DNA from: Culex pipiens pallens
Taxonomy: Eukaryota; Arthropoda; Insecta; Diptera; Culicidae
Direction of reading: 5' to 3'
DNA: 64,000 bases
NCBI RefSeq assembly: GCF_016801865.2
Contig: NC_068937.1
Span: 96,156,278-96,220,277, forward strand
Shown here: positions 11,628 through 24,203 of the stretch, in pieces
Numbering within the stretch: the stretch's first letter is position 1
How the letters are laid out: each line of letters begins with the position of its first letter
The notes under the pieces: model-generated
What the model was told of the DNA's origin: nothing
The model's database searches: none
The model's input: only the letters and a program-made list of their open reading frames with translations
Position numbers and translations under genes: made by a program

Positions 11628-12558
11628 TCCTCACTGAGGTAAGGCTATAATCCTGCTCTAAAAATGAACTTTTTTTATTAATTATCGTTGGTTAGGTAAT
11701 TGAAAGACCTTTCCAACGAGTCCTAAACATTGAAGATCTGGCAACCCTGTCTCGAGTAATGAACACTTAAGTGATATTTATGTACATTTTTGAAGCCGGA
11801 TCTCAATTAATTGTATGTAAACTATGTCCGGATCCATCATCCAGCCCATCCTTGGTTAGGTAATTGAAAGACCTTTCAAACGAGTCCACAACATTGAATA
11901 TCTGGCATTCCTGTCTCGAGTTATGAGCACTTAAGTGATATTTATGTACTTTTTTGAAGCCGGATCTCAATTAATTGTATGTAAACGATGTCTGAATCCA
12001 TCATCCAACCAATTGTTGGTTAGGTTATTGAAAGACCTTTCTAACGAGTCCACAACATTGAAGATCTGGCAATCCTGTCTCGAGTTATGACCACTTAAGT
12101 GATATTTATGTACTTGTTTGAAGCCGGATCACAATTAATTTTATGTAAACGATGTCTGAATCCATCATCCAACCAATTGTTGGTTAGGTTATTGAAAGAC
12201 CTTTCTAACGAGTCCACAACATTGAAGATCTGGCAATCCTGTCTCGAGTTATGACCACTTAAGTGATATTTATGTACTTTTTTGAAGCCGGAACTCAATT
12301 AATTGTATGTAAACTATGTCCGGATCCATCATCCAGCCCATCGTTAGTTAGGTAATTGAAAGACCTTTCCAATGAGTCCAAAATATTAAAGATCTGGCAA
12401 CCCTGTCTCGAGTAGTGAACACTTATGTTATTTTTGTGTAATTTTTTACTCAGCATCTAAACAAATTGCTGAGATCTGTGTCCGAACCACTCATATTTCC
12501 CATTGTTAGCAAAGGTAAAGTGAGGAAGGCATCAACCACATAGGTGAATTAAGTTAGT
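11628..12558 (-). mobile_element. Compact element carrying inverted 164-bp satellite units
   Basis: End A, gccttcctcactgaggtaag, opens at 11628, and end B, agtgaggaaggcatcaacca, closes near 12533, with a conserved flank to 12558. Between them lie about 4.5 satellite units (11690-12430) in the opposite orientation to 1-4067. They are more diverged from the main array, with a period of about 164 bp. This shows that the satellite is the internal repeat of a mobile element. End A and end B share only about a dozen terminal bases. The class is unresolved. Confidence 0.75.
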
Positions 12559-13730
12559 TTTCTTCTAAACGTTGCCCAGAAAACACGCCGTGGTCTGGTT
12601 GCAAGATCTGATATATGATTTAAATTAAGATCTTTTGTAAATATGTTAGTCGTGAGTACATAAAAAAATATGAAATAATCAAAAGATTCCAAAATTTAAT
12701 TTTAATTTGCCCCACACCAAAAAGTTGTTTAATGACTTTAAGCCGATTTTTTAAGACATTTTCGGAGCTCTTAAAAATAATTAGTTCAGATGTTTTCAAC
12801 CATAGCCATAATTTTGAAAAGATGGAAATGAGATGCTACTACTGAAAATAAAATCTGACGTTGCTAATAATTGTATGAAAATGCTCCGATTAATAATTTT
12901 ATTTTAAATAATAAATGCAAGTGATCGGCTGGTGGGAAAGGTCTTTTTAAGATCTTTTTGAAAACATAAAACATGACAGGTAATATTCCGATCTTTTGGC
13001 TAAATAGATATTTTTTCATAACTTTTGAAGTATTTTATTGAAAGTAATACTTTACAATAGGGACTTATAAGACCCAAAAGACGGATCGAATGACACCAAC
13101 CCGGCCAAAGTTGGTTCAGCATCGGTATAATTTTTGTTTCTCAAATTCTCTTTATTCCTTAAAAACTTTAAATATATCCTAAGAGTTGAACTTGACACAC
13201 ATATCTAAATAATTATCGAACATTCTGGAACACTCTAACGTCTCATTGTCCAAGCAAAGATCACTAACGTTTTCGGCAGCGAGCGATCGCTACGTGACTG
13301 ACAGACAGTTTAGAAAGTGAAACGAGCCAATTCCGACTGTCTGACTAATCTGGGTCTCCCACATTTCAACGGTTCTTCTAACAGCCGCCTTTAATCCGGT
13401 TTCGCCAAACATCCAGCGACAAAATTCGCAGTGGCGAATTCACGTCACACACGCTCGGGCTTGTTTTAATCGCAACAGGCTAGATTCCTGCGCACGAAGA
13501 TTTGGCGGGGGCTCCAGACAAAACAAACCTATTAAAAAAGTCTAAATTTATGCGTAAAGGTCCAGGTGGAGGAATAACCGCACATTGCGATGATTTGACG
13601 TTTTTGCTTAATTTGTCACCACCTAAAGACCTAAATTAAAGGCCGACATTCTTGGGGGATTTGTACCTGTCCGGATTAACCGGTCAAAATTTGCATTATT
13701 AGATTAGGGTGAAATTTGTGTGAGATCTTT
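12559..13730. other. Low-copy spacer
   Basis: AT-rich to about 13200, then GC-balanced sequence. No repeat family and no convincing open frame. Confidence 0.4.
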
Positions 13731-13732
13731 TG

Positions 13733-13754
13733 CCCTCTCTCTCTCTCTCTCTCG
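13733..13754. repeat. (CT)n microsatellite
   Basis: A run of about ten CT dinucleotides, in otherwise low-copy sequence. Confidence 0.85.
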
Positions 13755-15755
13755 CTTAATGGTTCCTGTGTCCATATGATTTTATGCAAATCTTTTCTTC
13801 TTCGGTGTTATCGATAAAAGATAGCAGAGGACGCAAATCTGGACCTGGAGCGGGGACGGAATCGGAATCAGGTTAACGACTTTGTTTGCTGTGTCGCCAA
13901 GCCCGGCTGATCCCGCGTTTTACGAGCGTCTGGAAATGCCGAGTAATGATCCGTATAGTGTGTCCTTAGGGTTTCATGTGTGTATGTGGGGATAACGTGG
14001 AACGTGGGTGGACTTGACATTCAATCGGCGCCAGAAGGATTGTTCTGGAGATTTTGTGACCTACATCTTTAGGTAGAGTTTGGGTTTTAATGAACCTTGA
14101 ACAAAATCGAGAACAAGAATCATGCAAAAACAGTACAAGTGGTCGTTACTCTGGAAATAGGTCCCTACTTCTCTGACCGAATTGGATTGACGAAAACATC
14201 AAGAATTGTTAAAATAAAACTGTACAGGACCAACATTGGGACTTTTGCCCAGGAACGAATTCCCACCGTAAAATTAATTTTGTCATGGATTGCTCATCAC
14301 CAGATCCAGCGTTTACGTATTCAATTGCCAGTGCCTACTAGACTCTAGTGGCTTGACGAAAGATTGATAGGTTTTGATCCGGCGTCCGCTTAATTATATC
14401 GATTGACCTTGGACCTTCGGTAGAACCTGGCGGTTCTAGATCCGCGGCGTACACGAGGCCAGATAATGATGGGTTCTAGCCGTTGTTGTTGGCTCGATTT
14501 ATAGACGCGCGCGAGATGTGCCTTTTCTAGCGTTGACAGCGGATTCCCTTCCGGGATCTCTCTTCTTGGGTTTGAAGAGTGTGTAGAATCGGATCGTACG
14601 ATGTTTAGAACGTTCTGCGAATTCATGTTGTACTGAGTAATTGGCGAGAAATCAATAAAAGGTACTCCTCTTGCTGGTCATTCACTGTGAAATCTGAATT
14701 CGAAATGTCAAGATCGGTACGATTAGCGCGAACTAATCGCTGATCAACCATTTGGGGGTACCTTTAGGTAATTCCTCGTACCACGTCAGAGTAATCGTCA
14801 AATAAACACCGCATCACTTATGAAGAGGCGCTAACCGATTCCCTCCTCAAAATTACTGACAAAAAAAACAACCCAAGCAAAAAGCAGCCATCTGATCTGT
14901 TGATGATCATCACTCTGGCTCACACGGCATCAGATCTCCTCATCAACCGCATCCCTCAAGATCGGCTGTCCGATCCAACGTGGTCATCCCGCACCCTTTT
15001 TTGGGCATCACAACATGTTCGACTGTCAGAGTGTTACTCAATCACGGCGAAGATCATTGATCCCGGGTGCTACCGCGCGAGAAGACGCGACGATCCTCAC
15101 CTCGTACGTAACTTCGTGGCGCGGTGGAGTCCGGGAGCCATAAATTCCCCTACTTGACTTTTGTGGGTTTGTTGGACTGTGAAGTAAAAAAGCAGAACTA
15201 GGCGAAGACCACACCCGATTTGTAGGGTCTTCTCTAGGACTCAGCTCTCCCGAGAATGGTTGCGGCTCGTTAAAACGGTACACACGCGAGCGTTCTGGTT
15301 GCCAAGAACAGGATTCTTCTGGTCAACCACGGTGCATCAGGTTCCCCGTGGGGAGTGTTTGGATCGAATTGCATTGCCGCGGCGGGTGTAGCGGAACTAA
15401 TTTGTGAACGGTTCCGTTAGGACTAAGGCAATTAAAAACGAATTACCCGGGATACTATGTGGTTACATTGCAGGGCTCGTGTGGCGTTTGATTAATCGGA
15501 TCTGGAAGCTGGGATTACCGGTTTTAAGAGGATTACTTCTCAAAAAAACTTTATTTATCAGCATGCTGAAATTGCTGATTCAATAATTAATTATTTGTCT
15601 TAAAACTGTCTCATTCGATTGTAAAACTGATTACTGAAAATGCTACACGCTACAGTTTTAGGCAAATTTTCTCCAAATTGAAATTTTGATCGAGTAGCTT
15701 AGGCTAGTATATTTTTATTTGAGATATATTTTTTTTCAAATTTCAAGCCTGATAT
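13755..15755. other. Low-copy, GC-balanced non-coding DNA
   Basis: About 2 kb free of the repeat families seen elsewhere, with many gatc and cgat words. Open frames up to 91 codons overlap in different frames and show no motif. It stands out as unique sequence between transposons and is a candidate for host regulatory or intronic DNA. Confidence 0.4.
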
Positions 15756-16686
15756 GAGCAATTCTCTACCAAAACCGGAAATGGATTTTAGTTGTATTTT
15801 TTTATTTGGCTCAAACTTTGTGGGGGCCTTCCCTATGACCAAAGAAGCTATTTTGTGTCATTGGTTCACCCATACAAGTCTCCATACAATTTTGGCTGCT
15901 GTCCATACAAAAATGGTACGTAAATATTGGTGTCTTCGGCAAAGTTGTAGGTATTGTTGAGGACAATTGAGAAAAAAATAGGTACACGGAAAAAAAATTG
16001 CAGATTTTTTAATCAACTTTTTTTCACAAAAACTCAATTTCCCAAAATAAGTATTTTTTGATTTTCGAGATTTTTTTATATGTTTTAGGGGACAAAAACC
16101 CGCAACTTTTGAGCTATAGAGAAACATGGTCAAAAAATCTGCCGCCGAGTTGGGAATTTTTTGAAAAAATAGTGATTTTTGGAAAAAATCGAAATTTTAT
16201 ACCAAAAAAAAAGTTGACCTCAGTTTTTTATGTAAAATTGAATTTGCAATCGAAAAGTAGGGCTCCGTTTTCAAGATATAGCCACCGAAAGTTTGATTTT
16301 AGCGAAATATTTGCAGTTTTCTGATTTTTAGTGACCATGAGTGACCATTTCTAAAAATATTTTTTTTGAAAAGTTCAGAAAATTTGCTATTAAATTGTCC
16401 AAGAGTCATTGAAGATTGGACCTCCGGTTGTTGAGATACAGCGGATTAAAGAAAAAGAAACAGGAAAATTGAAGTTTTCTAAGTCTCATCAAAACAACCC
16501 ACCATTTTCTAATGTCGATATCTCAGCAACTAATGGTCCGATTTTCAATGTTAAAACATAAAACATTCGTGAAATTTTCCGATCTTTTAAAAAAAAATAT
16601 TTAGAAAATTTTTAAATCAAGACTAGCATTTTAAATGGGCGTAATATTAAATGTTTGGCCCTTTTAAAATATTAGTCTTGATTTAA

Positions 16687-16895
16687 TTCATTTTTTTCAA
16701 TTCAATTGGTGTTTATTAGAATTTAACAGTTCTGCTCCAGGATGTTACATTTGCAATTCAGAGATTTGGAGAACCTTTCAACTGAGATCAATTCATAAGC
16801 CTTTACAGGGAGGGTACATGTTTCTATGTTTAGATGTTGCTAGCTGCGTGTTCTTTTAGGGAAAATAAATTTTGAGAAAAAACCCTAGATCTATG
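16687..16895 (-). mobile_element. 5'-truncated LINE copy: 3' UTR only, 16-bp target duplication
   Basis: The insertion is flanked by perfect direct repeats attagtcttgatttaa at 16671-16686 and 16896-16911. On the minus strand it ends caccaattgaattgaa before an A-rich tail, and it shares gatctag, a ttgaaagg-type block followed by ctccaaa, and the terminal ttgaattgaa with the 3' UTRs at 45175-45426 and 29717-29960. It is thus a severely 5'-truncated relative of the Jockey-clade LINE in this window. Confidence 0.85.
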
Positions 16896-16964
16896 ATTAG
16901 TCTTGATTTAAAAAATTTCAAAATATTTTTTTCAAAATTTTTAGAAATGGTCACTCATGGCCAC

Positions 16965-17317
16965 TACCGACAATTATCGACATTACCGACGGCTTTTTGG
17001 TTGTATTTCACAAAAAAAACCCTTAACAGAACGAGGATTGAACCATCAACTTCTTGGTTATTGATCCGACACGCTACCACCGCGCCATGGACGCTTGATG
17101 AAAATTGAGTGAAAGAGCACCAACATATGCTTCTCTTTGGAGTGTTGCTCGGGGACGGGCCAGCATTACATGTGTTGGTGAGAACTGCAGATCGCTGAAA
17201 TTTTTACACGCGGGCAAAAATGATCTACGGGCTTGCTGCAAAAAATGTTATAAAATATGACATTTTCTGCAGCAAATCCAATGTTGCAGATTTTGAGATA
17301 TATTTTTCCTTTGGGTG
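16965..17317 (-). mobile_element. tRNA-like SINE-type repeat, copy 1
   Basis: About 353 bp shared with 28241-28592. On the minus strand it holds an A box-like tggcgcggtggtagcg and a B box ggttcaatcc about 30 bases later, as in tRNA-derived promoters. Comparison with the opposite arm of the surrounding foldback suggests insertion at TA without a long duplication (inference). It is not a functional tRNA gene: I see no paired acceptor stem. Confidence 0.65.
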
Positions 17318-17959
17318 TATTTTTAAAAATCAAAAAACTGCAAATATTTCGCTAAAATCAAACTTTCGATAGCTTTATCTTGAAAACGGAGCCTTTTATC
17401 AAAAAATCTGTAAAGTACTTTTCGATTGCAAATTCAATTTTACATTAAAAAATTTCGTCAAATTCTTTTTTGAATGAAATTTCGATTTTTTTCCAAAAAT
17501 CACTATTTTTTCAAAAAATCATGACTCGGCGGCAGATTTTTTGACCATGTTTCTCTATAGCTGAAAAGTTGCGGGTTTTTGTCCCCTAAAACATATCAAA
17601 AAATCTCGAAAATCAAAAAAATACTTATTTTGGGAAATTGAGTTTTTGTGAAAAAAAAGTTGATAAAAAAATCTGCAATTTTTTTTCCGTGTACCTATTT
17701 TTTCTCAATAGTCCTCAACAATACCTACAACTTTGCCGAAGACACCAAATTGATCAGAAAATTCACTCAAAAGTTACAGCTGTTTGAATATTTACGTACC
17801 ATTTTTGTATGGACAGCAGCCAAAATTGTATGGAGATTTGTATGGGGGTACCAATGACACAAAATAGCTTCTTTGGTCAAAGGGAAGACCCCCACAAAGT
17901 TTGAGCCAAATCAAAAAATACAACTAAAATCCATTTCCGGTTTTGGTAGAGAATTGCTC

Positions 17960-19529
17960 AGATTCAAAAATTTAAATTTAAATTATAATTCATGAATGGC
18001 TTGTTGGGCCATTTATTCAACAATTTTTCAATGCCTCGAGCCAGATAAAATGGTTTCGCGTGCTGTATGATGAGCAGCCTCAGTTTAAAGCCTTTTGTTA
18101 TACCTTTATTTGAAAAAAAAAGAATGAAAGTTATGCCTGACCAGGGCCGATTAAGCTAAACTTAAAATAAAATTTGTACTAGCTTTACCGAATTGCATGC
18201 CCTTTCAAATACCTTTATTTTTGTTTGTTCTATGTATCTGTATCTAGTTCACAGATGGCTGGTTACGTTATGCAACTTAATTTCTAAACAAAACAATAAC
18301 ACACTTTTTGAATAAGTTTGTTACTGCTTAAAATGTGATTATATATTCGGAATGTGGTTTCACTTACAAATCAATACCAAAAGATTGAATACCTATTAGA
18401 GGAGCCAAATCACAACGTTACCTGCAAAGGGAGAGAGAGAGAAAAAAAAACTTTATTAGAAACTGTCAACATCACTATCACCTTACTAATTGCCAACAAG
18501 TAATTAAAATGATTAGCGTCACTTCTAATTGAATTGGATTGGCTTTTGATCCTCTTCGAGCTGGTTCTCGTTGAAGCCCCGGCTTTCGGAGTGCTTCTGA
18601 CTATCCCAAACCAGCCGAAACCATACGACAACGACATAAGCTTTGGCATATTCGGCGCGGATGACATGCAACTGTGACCCACGCCAGAATTGCATCAATC
18701 GATAAGTACACGCTCCATCCCCGCCGAAAGTGGTCCCAGCCCCCGCTCAGACGTGAGATTATAAATCAATTAAAAGTATGACCTTCCCTGGGTGCACATA
18801 AATAGTTGCACCAAGGTGGTAGACTGCTTCAGAGTATAATGATTCTTTAATATTTTTTTGTTTTTTTTTATTTATCTTTTTTGTTATATTTTTTTACAAT
18901 GAATAACCTTTTTAAACTAATTTAGTTATAAATTTCTTGAACTAGTTTAACTCAGAACATCCCATGGTTCAAACCAGCAACGGGTTAAGCTAATGGCAGT
19001 AGCCAAAGCCTGCTTTGGCGAGACAAACATCGACATCGACATCACTTTGCAACCGGGGCTATAACCAAGCGCGGGGGGGAGGTTTGAACTCTGATGCATT
19101 CGCCAGAGCTGCTGCAGTCTAACGCGTCGATCTGCGTGGTGATAATTATCGTCATGTTGGAGAGGACATCATCCCACAACACAATCCCCCGTCATCCCCC
19201 CAGGGAAGTCACTCATCATCGTCGTCATCGGCTCGGCTCGGCTACTACTGCATATTTGTTGGCCGGCCAGGGGGTGATTTATAATGAATTAATAAGCGAA
19301 ACCATCCCCAGACCGAACCGATTTGTCGCTGGCTAATGCCTCGGACTGTGTGCAGCAAAGCTTTGCAGCAGATGATGTATGTTTTATGTAGAACGATGAC
19401 CGCGCCGGAAGTCTGTCTGGACTGTGTTTTTGACATAAAAAATGCACAAAATGTTTATTTTTGACTGCATAATGGCTTATCGTAACACTAGAAATTCAAA
19501 AAAAAAATACTTGTTTACATTTGTATCTT
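17960..19529. other. Low-copy DNA, GC-rich at 18540-19440
   Basis: Bases 17960-18540 are AT-rich. Bases 18540-18830 and 18960-19440 are GC-balanced with low-copy appearance, including a non-repetitive tract around ggccggccagggggtgat (19261). Open frames up to 90 codons lack motifs. Possibly host intronic or intergenic sequence. Confidence 0.4.
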
Positions 19530-20062
19530 AAATATCCCCCAACATTTCGACCCGGAATTTAATCAAAAACACAAGGTTCAAAATTAAATGAGCTGTTAAA
19601 AAATTATTTTTTTGATTTGGAGGAAAGAAATCATTTTGCATCATAAGTTTATCCATGCAAGTCTCCATACAATTTTGGGGGCTGGTCTTACAAAATAAGT
19701 ATGTACGTAAGGGATTTATGATCGATTTGGTGTCTTCGGCAAAGTTGTAGGTTACGTTCAGGATTCTTTCAACAAAAACAGGCAAACGAAAAAAATACAA
19801 TTTTTATGACTAAAAGTTAAAATTCCAAAATAAGTATTTTTTTTTATTTTCAAATTTTTAAATGTTTAAGGGGACTAAAATAGACATCTTTTGAGTCACA
19901 GTGCGTGATGGTGCAAAATCTGGTTTAGGAGATATTAATTTTTGAAAAAATATAATTTTTTGAGAAATATCGAAAATCTGGACAGCAAAATTATTTAAAA
20001 GCAATTTTAAAAGCAAAATCGAATTTGCAATCACATTCTCACAAGTTCTTCACGATTTTAAC

Positions 20063-21975
20063 GAGCAGTTCTCTAGGATTTCGGTCTTTCGATTTTTTTT
20101 TTTGTATTTTTTAATCCGACTGAAACTTTTTTGGTGCATTCGGTATGCCCAAAGAAGCCATTTTGCATCATTAGTTTGTCCATATAATTTTCCATACAAA
20201 TTTGGCAGCTGTCCATGCAAAAAATGATGTATGAAAATTCAAAAATCTGTATCTTTTGAAGGAATTTTTTGATCGATTTGGTGTCTTCGGCAAAGTTGTA
20301 GGTATGGATACGTTCTACACTGGAAAAAAATAATACACGGTAAAAAAAATTTGGTGATTTTATTATTTATTTTTTTATCACTAAAACTTGATTTGCAAAA
20401 AAACACTATTTTTAATTTTTTTTATTTTTTGATATGTTTTAGAGGACATAAAATGCCAACTTTTCTGAAATTTCCAAGTTGTGCGAAAAATCTTTGACCG
20501 AGTTATGATTTTTTTAATCAATACTGATTTTTTCAAAAAATCGAAATTTTGGTCGCAAAAATTTTTCAACTTCATTTTTCGATGTAAAATTGAATTTGCA
20601 ATCAAAAAGTACTTTAGTGAAATTTTGATAAAGTGCACCGTTTTCAAGTTATAGCCATTTTTATGTAACTTTTTTCAAAATATTCGCAGTTATTCATTTT
20701 TTTAAATTAGTGCACATGTTTGCCCACTTTTGAAAAAAATATTTTTGAAAAGCTGAGAAAATTTTCTGTATTTTGCTTCTACGGACTTTGTTGATACGAC
20801 CCTTAGTTGCTGAGATATTGCAATGCAAAGGTTTAAAAACAGGAAAATTTATGTTTTCTAAGTCTCACCCAAACAGCCCACCATTTTTCAATGTCGATAT
20901 CTCAGCAACTAATGGTCCGATTTTCAATGTTGATATATGAAACATTTGTGAAATTTTCCGATCTTTTCGAAAACAATATTTTCAAAATTTTCAAATCAAG
21001 ACTAACATTTCAAAAAGGCCAAACATTCAATATTACGCCCTTTTAAAATGTTAGTCTTGATTTGAAAATTTTGAAAATATTGTTTTCGAAAAGATCGGAA
21101 AATTTCACAAATGTTTCATATTTTAACATTGAAAATCGGACCATTAGTTGCTGAGATATCGTCGTCGAGACTTAGAAAACATCAATTTTCCTATTTTTAA
21201 ACCTTTGCATTGCAATATCTCAGCAACTAAAGGTCGTATCAACAAAGTCCGAGGAAGCAAAATATAGAGAATTTTCTCAGCTTTTCAAAAATTTTTTTTT
21301 CAAAAGTGGGCAAACATGTGCACTTATTTTAAAAAATGAAAAACTGCGACTATTTTGAAAAAAGTTACATAAAAATGGCTATAACTTGAAAACGGTGCAC
21401 TTTATCAAAATTTCACTAAAGTACTTTTTGATTGCAAATTCAATTTTACATCGAAAAATGAAGTTGAAAAATTTTTGCGACCAAAATTTCGATTTTTTGA
21501 AAAAATCAGTATTGATTAAAAAAATCATAACTCAGTCTAAGATTTTTTGCACAACCTGGAAATTTCTGAAAAGTTGGCATTTTATGTCCTCTAAAACATA
21601 TCAAAAAATAAAAAAAATTAAAAATAGTGTTTTTTTGCAAATCAAGTTTTAGTGATAAAAAGTTAAATAAAAAAATCACCAAATTTTTTTTACCGTGTAT
21701 TATTTTTTTCCAGTGTAGTCATTATCCATACCTACAACTTTGCCGAAGACACCAAATCGATCAAAAAATTCCTTCAAAAGATACAGATTTTTGAATTTTC
21801 ATACATCATTTTTGTATGGACAGCTGCCAAGTTTGTATGGAAAATTATATTGACAAACAAATGATGCAAAATGGCTTCTTTTGGCATACCGAAGGCACCA
21901 AAAAAGTTTCAGTCGGATAAAAAAATAGAAAAATTAAAATTGAAGAAAAAAGACCGATTTCGTAGAGAATTGCTC
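20063..21975. mobile_element. Foldback element, GAGCARTTCTCT family, copy 2
   Basis: A palindrome of about 1.9 kb with axis near 21028, where caagactaacatttcaaaa faces its complement. Termini are gagcagttctctagg and tagagaattgctc. The 88-codon open frames at 20381-20647 (minus) and 21386-21652 (plus) are the same sequence in opposite arms, a good display of arm identity. A 4-bp repeat taac flanks it (20059-20062, 21976-21979), a possible target duplication. No transposase. Confidence 0.9.
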
Positions 21976-22274
21976 TAACATGGAAAATCGGACCTGTAGA
22001 TTCAGAGATATCGTCAGTCAGAAAATTACAGACTAATTAGGTGACACAGTAATTTATTTTCATCGATGCAAATTCTATGTGAAGCTGTGTCTCAGAAACA
22101 AATTGCCCGATTTTAAAAGTTCTAGAGAAAATTGTATGAATTTTTCTCAACTTTTCCAAAATATGTTGTCAGGGTTCCTTTTTTTATAAAATATTACTAC
22201 TTACTTTTCGCATGCCAATTCGATTTTTATTTTTAATAACTTTTGTGTCCAGATTTTCCCAAAAAACACAGTTA

Positions 22275-23078
22275 GGGGAAAGTGGGGCAAGTGTAACAAG
22301 TTAAGGAAATGCTCGTTATAACCCATTAAAAACGTTAAAAAAATCTGTTGGATTTTTTATAATTATCTTATTCCAGGTCTTGACTAAGGCTTTGATAGAA
22401 CAAGTTTAAAAAAATCCTGTTTTTTATGTAAAAAATTGATTTTAAAATTTTAGATTTTCCGTACGTTCTACTCAACTAGTGGGGTAAGATGAGCAACTCG
22501 TTGGATTATCATCAAATTAGAAAGTATTTGAAACGTTTCTTTCATTTTTAAATAATAATATTTTACTAAAAATTTGATCGATTTTTCGAAAAAAAAAATA
22601 TTACTTAGATGATAAATAGTGGATTTTTATAGTATCGCTATATTTTAGATGGGCAATTTTTTAACAATTGTTTATCAGTTTTTAAGTACTTTTATGTATT
22701 TATTTCCCAATTAAAGATGTTGTTGCAGCAATTCCTATTTTTTCCGTACTAAAAATCCATATGGTACACTGCCCCACCTGAACAAGAGTTTTTAAAAGCT
22801 CTCAACAGAAATAACCACAAGTTAAATCATACTTTATATTAGGTGCAAGTCATTGGTAGGAACACTACTGATCTAGAAAAAATAGCATTTTGATAAAATG
22901 AGCCTTAAAACGAACCTTAAGCCTTATTTTGTACTTTCTAAGTATTGTAAGAAATCAAAGGCTAATTGCATTGTTAGCAACAATTCCTCATACTGGAAAT
23001 AATCGAAACTGTAAAAATTACGGCCGTACGAGCGATTGTTCCTCTTGCCCCATATGGTCTTCTTGCCCCACCTTCCCC
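22275..23078. mobile_element. TA-flanked MITE with GGGGAAAGTGGGGCAAG ends
   Basis: The left end ggggaaagtggggcaag and right end cttgccccaccttcccc are inverted copies, flanked by TA on both sides (22273-22274 and 23079-23080). A TA duplication is the signature of Tc1/mariner-type transposition. The interior is AT-rich without coding potential. It splits the right arm of the older foldback, so it is younger than that element. Confidence 0.85.
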
Positions 23079-23439
23079 TATTTCAAAAATTCGTACCTCG
23101 TAAACCAGATTTAGCACTATGGCTCAAAAGTTGTAGTTTACTGAAGTCCCCTAAAAGATATAAAAAAATCGAAATTAGAAAAAACGTATTTTGAGATGTT
23201 GCATTAATCATTAAAAGTTAAATAAAAAATGTGTTTTTTTTCTGATTACCCATTTTTTTATGAAAAATTCTAATCGTAACCTACAACTTTGCCGAAGACA
23301 CCAAATCGATCAGAAAATCTATTCTCAAGATACAGAATTTCATGCGTTTACATACCCATGACCAGCCTCCAAATATGATGCAAAATGACTTCTTTTGACA
23401 AAGGGACTGGTTTTTTTTCTGTACACAGTTTAAAAAGCA

Positions 23440-23582
23440 AAATAAAAATCATTCATATTAAATTTGTTTTATGTCAGAAAAAAATGTGTTATTTTTCATT
23501 GAAAAATTTGTGAATTTTCTACTTTTTAATGTCACATGTTCAGTCTAAATTGAGTTAATATTACATCATAAAAGATGTAATA
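23440..23582. repeat. AT-rich segment with ATTACATC palindrome
   Basis: Contains ttaatattacatc and its exact complement gatgtaatattaa separated by ataaaa (23550-23581). The right half-site abuts the TTAA used by the next element. The words resemble those in the MITE at 32061-32276. Confidence 0.5.
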
Positions 23583-23586
23583 TTAA

Positions 23587-24199
23587 CCCTCTACAACCCA
23601 ACCCCGCCTCTAGACGGGCTTCGATTTAAAAAATCGCCAAAAATCCATTTTTCAACCAATTTTTGATCTTCAAACATTGGAAAGAAGAGCTTTTAAAATT
23701 TTGGAAAATTTTAGGGTTTGAAGTTTGACTTGTTTTATGTGACTTTGCCAATGTTTTTAAAAATGTAATTTTTTCAGGGGTCAACTTTGGCTGTGTTTTT
23801 TTAGTAACATTTCCTATATTTTAAGTAAAAAGAAGTATGCAGTAATTTTTCTAGTGCCCCAGACTATGCCTCTACGCATTTATTTACAATTTAAATGATA
23901 ATGGTTCCATTTTATAGCAGAAAATATGAAAAACATGCAAAAAATTGAAAAAGTTACTGTAAAAACATGAAAAATTAAATAGGCAAAATGTAATGATAGG
24001 AGGTGGTAGAACAGGCCAAATACTACCAAAAACTAACAAAAACTAAACAAGATAAATGCAAATTAAAATACTAAAAATGAAACAAGAAACACATAAAACA
24101 AGAGAAGTAAAGTTTTTCGTAGAACAAAAGTTGCTCAAAATGACCTCCTGAACACGGGAAAATTAAAATTTTCGAAAAAAAAATTTGGGCAGTAGAGGG
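23587..24199. mobile_element. piggyBac-like MITE (TTAA target)
   Basis: Flanked by TTAA at 23583-23586 and 24200-24203. Termini are ccctctacaaccc and, inverted, ccctctactgccc. TTAA duplication with CCC-starting inverted ends is the piggyBac superfamily signature. The 613-bp interior has no transposase. A diverged internal copy lies at 36355-36825. Confidence 0.8.
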
Positions 24200-24203
24200 T
24201 TAA

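Larger units (their letters stand above)
15756..17959. mobile_element. Foldback element, GAGCARTTCTCT family, copy 1
   Basis: The termini are gagcaattctctacc and its complement ggtagagaattgctc. Mirrored blocks include ggtgtcttcggcaaagttgt, ccatttccggttttgg, and the caagactagcatttt axis near 16630. The left arm is longer than the right, which lacks the counterpart of 16376-16600. Two younger insertions sit in it: a LINE 3' end (16687-16895) and a SINE-like element (16965-17317). No transposase is encoded, so it is non-autonomous. Superfamily unknown. Confidence 0.85.
19530..23420. mobile_element. Outer foldback element interrupted by two later insertions
   Basis: The left arm (about 19530-20062) and right arm (about 21976-22274 plus 23079-23420) mirror one another. 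ggtgtcttcggcaaagttgtaggtta pairs with taacctacaactttgccgaag, tttaaggggact with agtcccctaaaag, and the caattcgatttt blocks also pair. Between the arms sits the complete foldback 20063-21975, and the right arm is split by the MITE 22275-23078. Outer boundaries are approximate. The arms are more diverged than those of the inner element, consistent with greater age. Confidence 0.65.

Noticed and set aside
17020..17090. tRNA gene on the minus strand
   Set aside because: A and B box words are present but the acceptor stem does not pair, and the whole 353-bp flank is repeated at 28241-28592.
20381..21652. Paired 88-codon proteins on opposite strands
   Set aside because: The same non-coding sequence appears in both arms of a foldback element.
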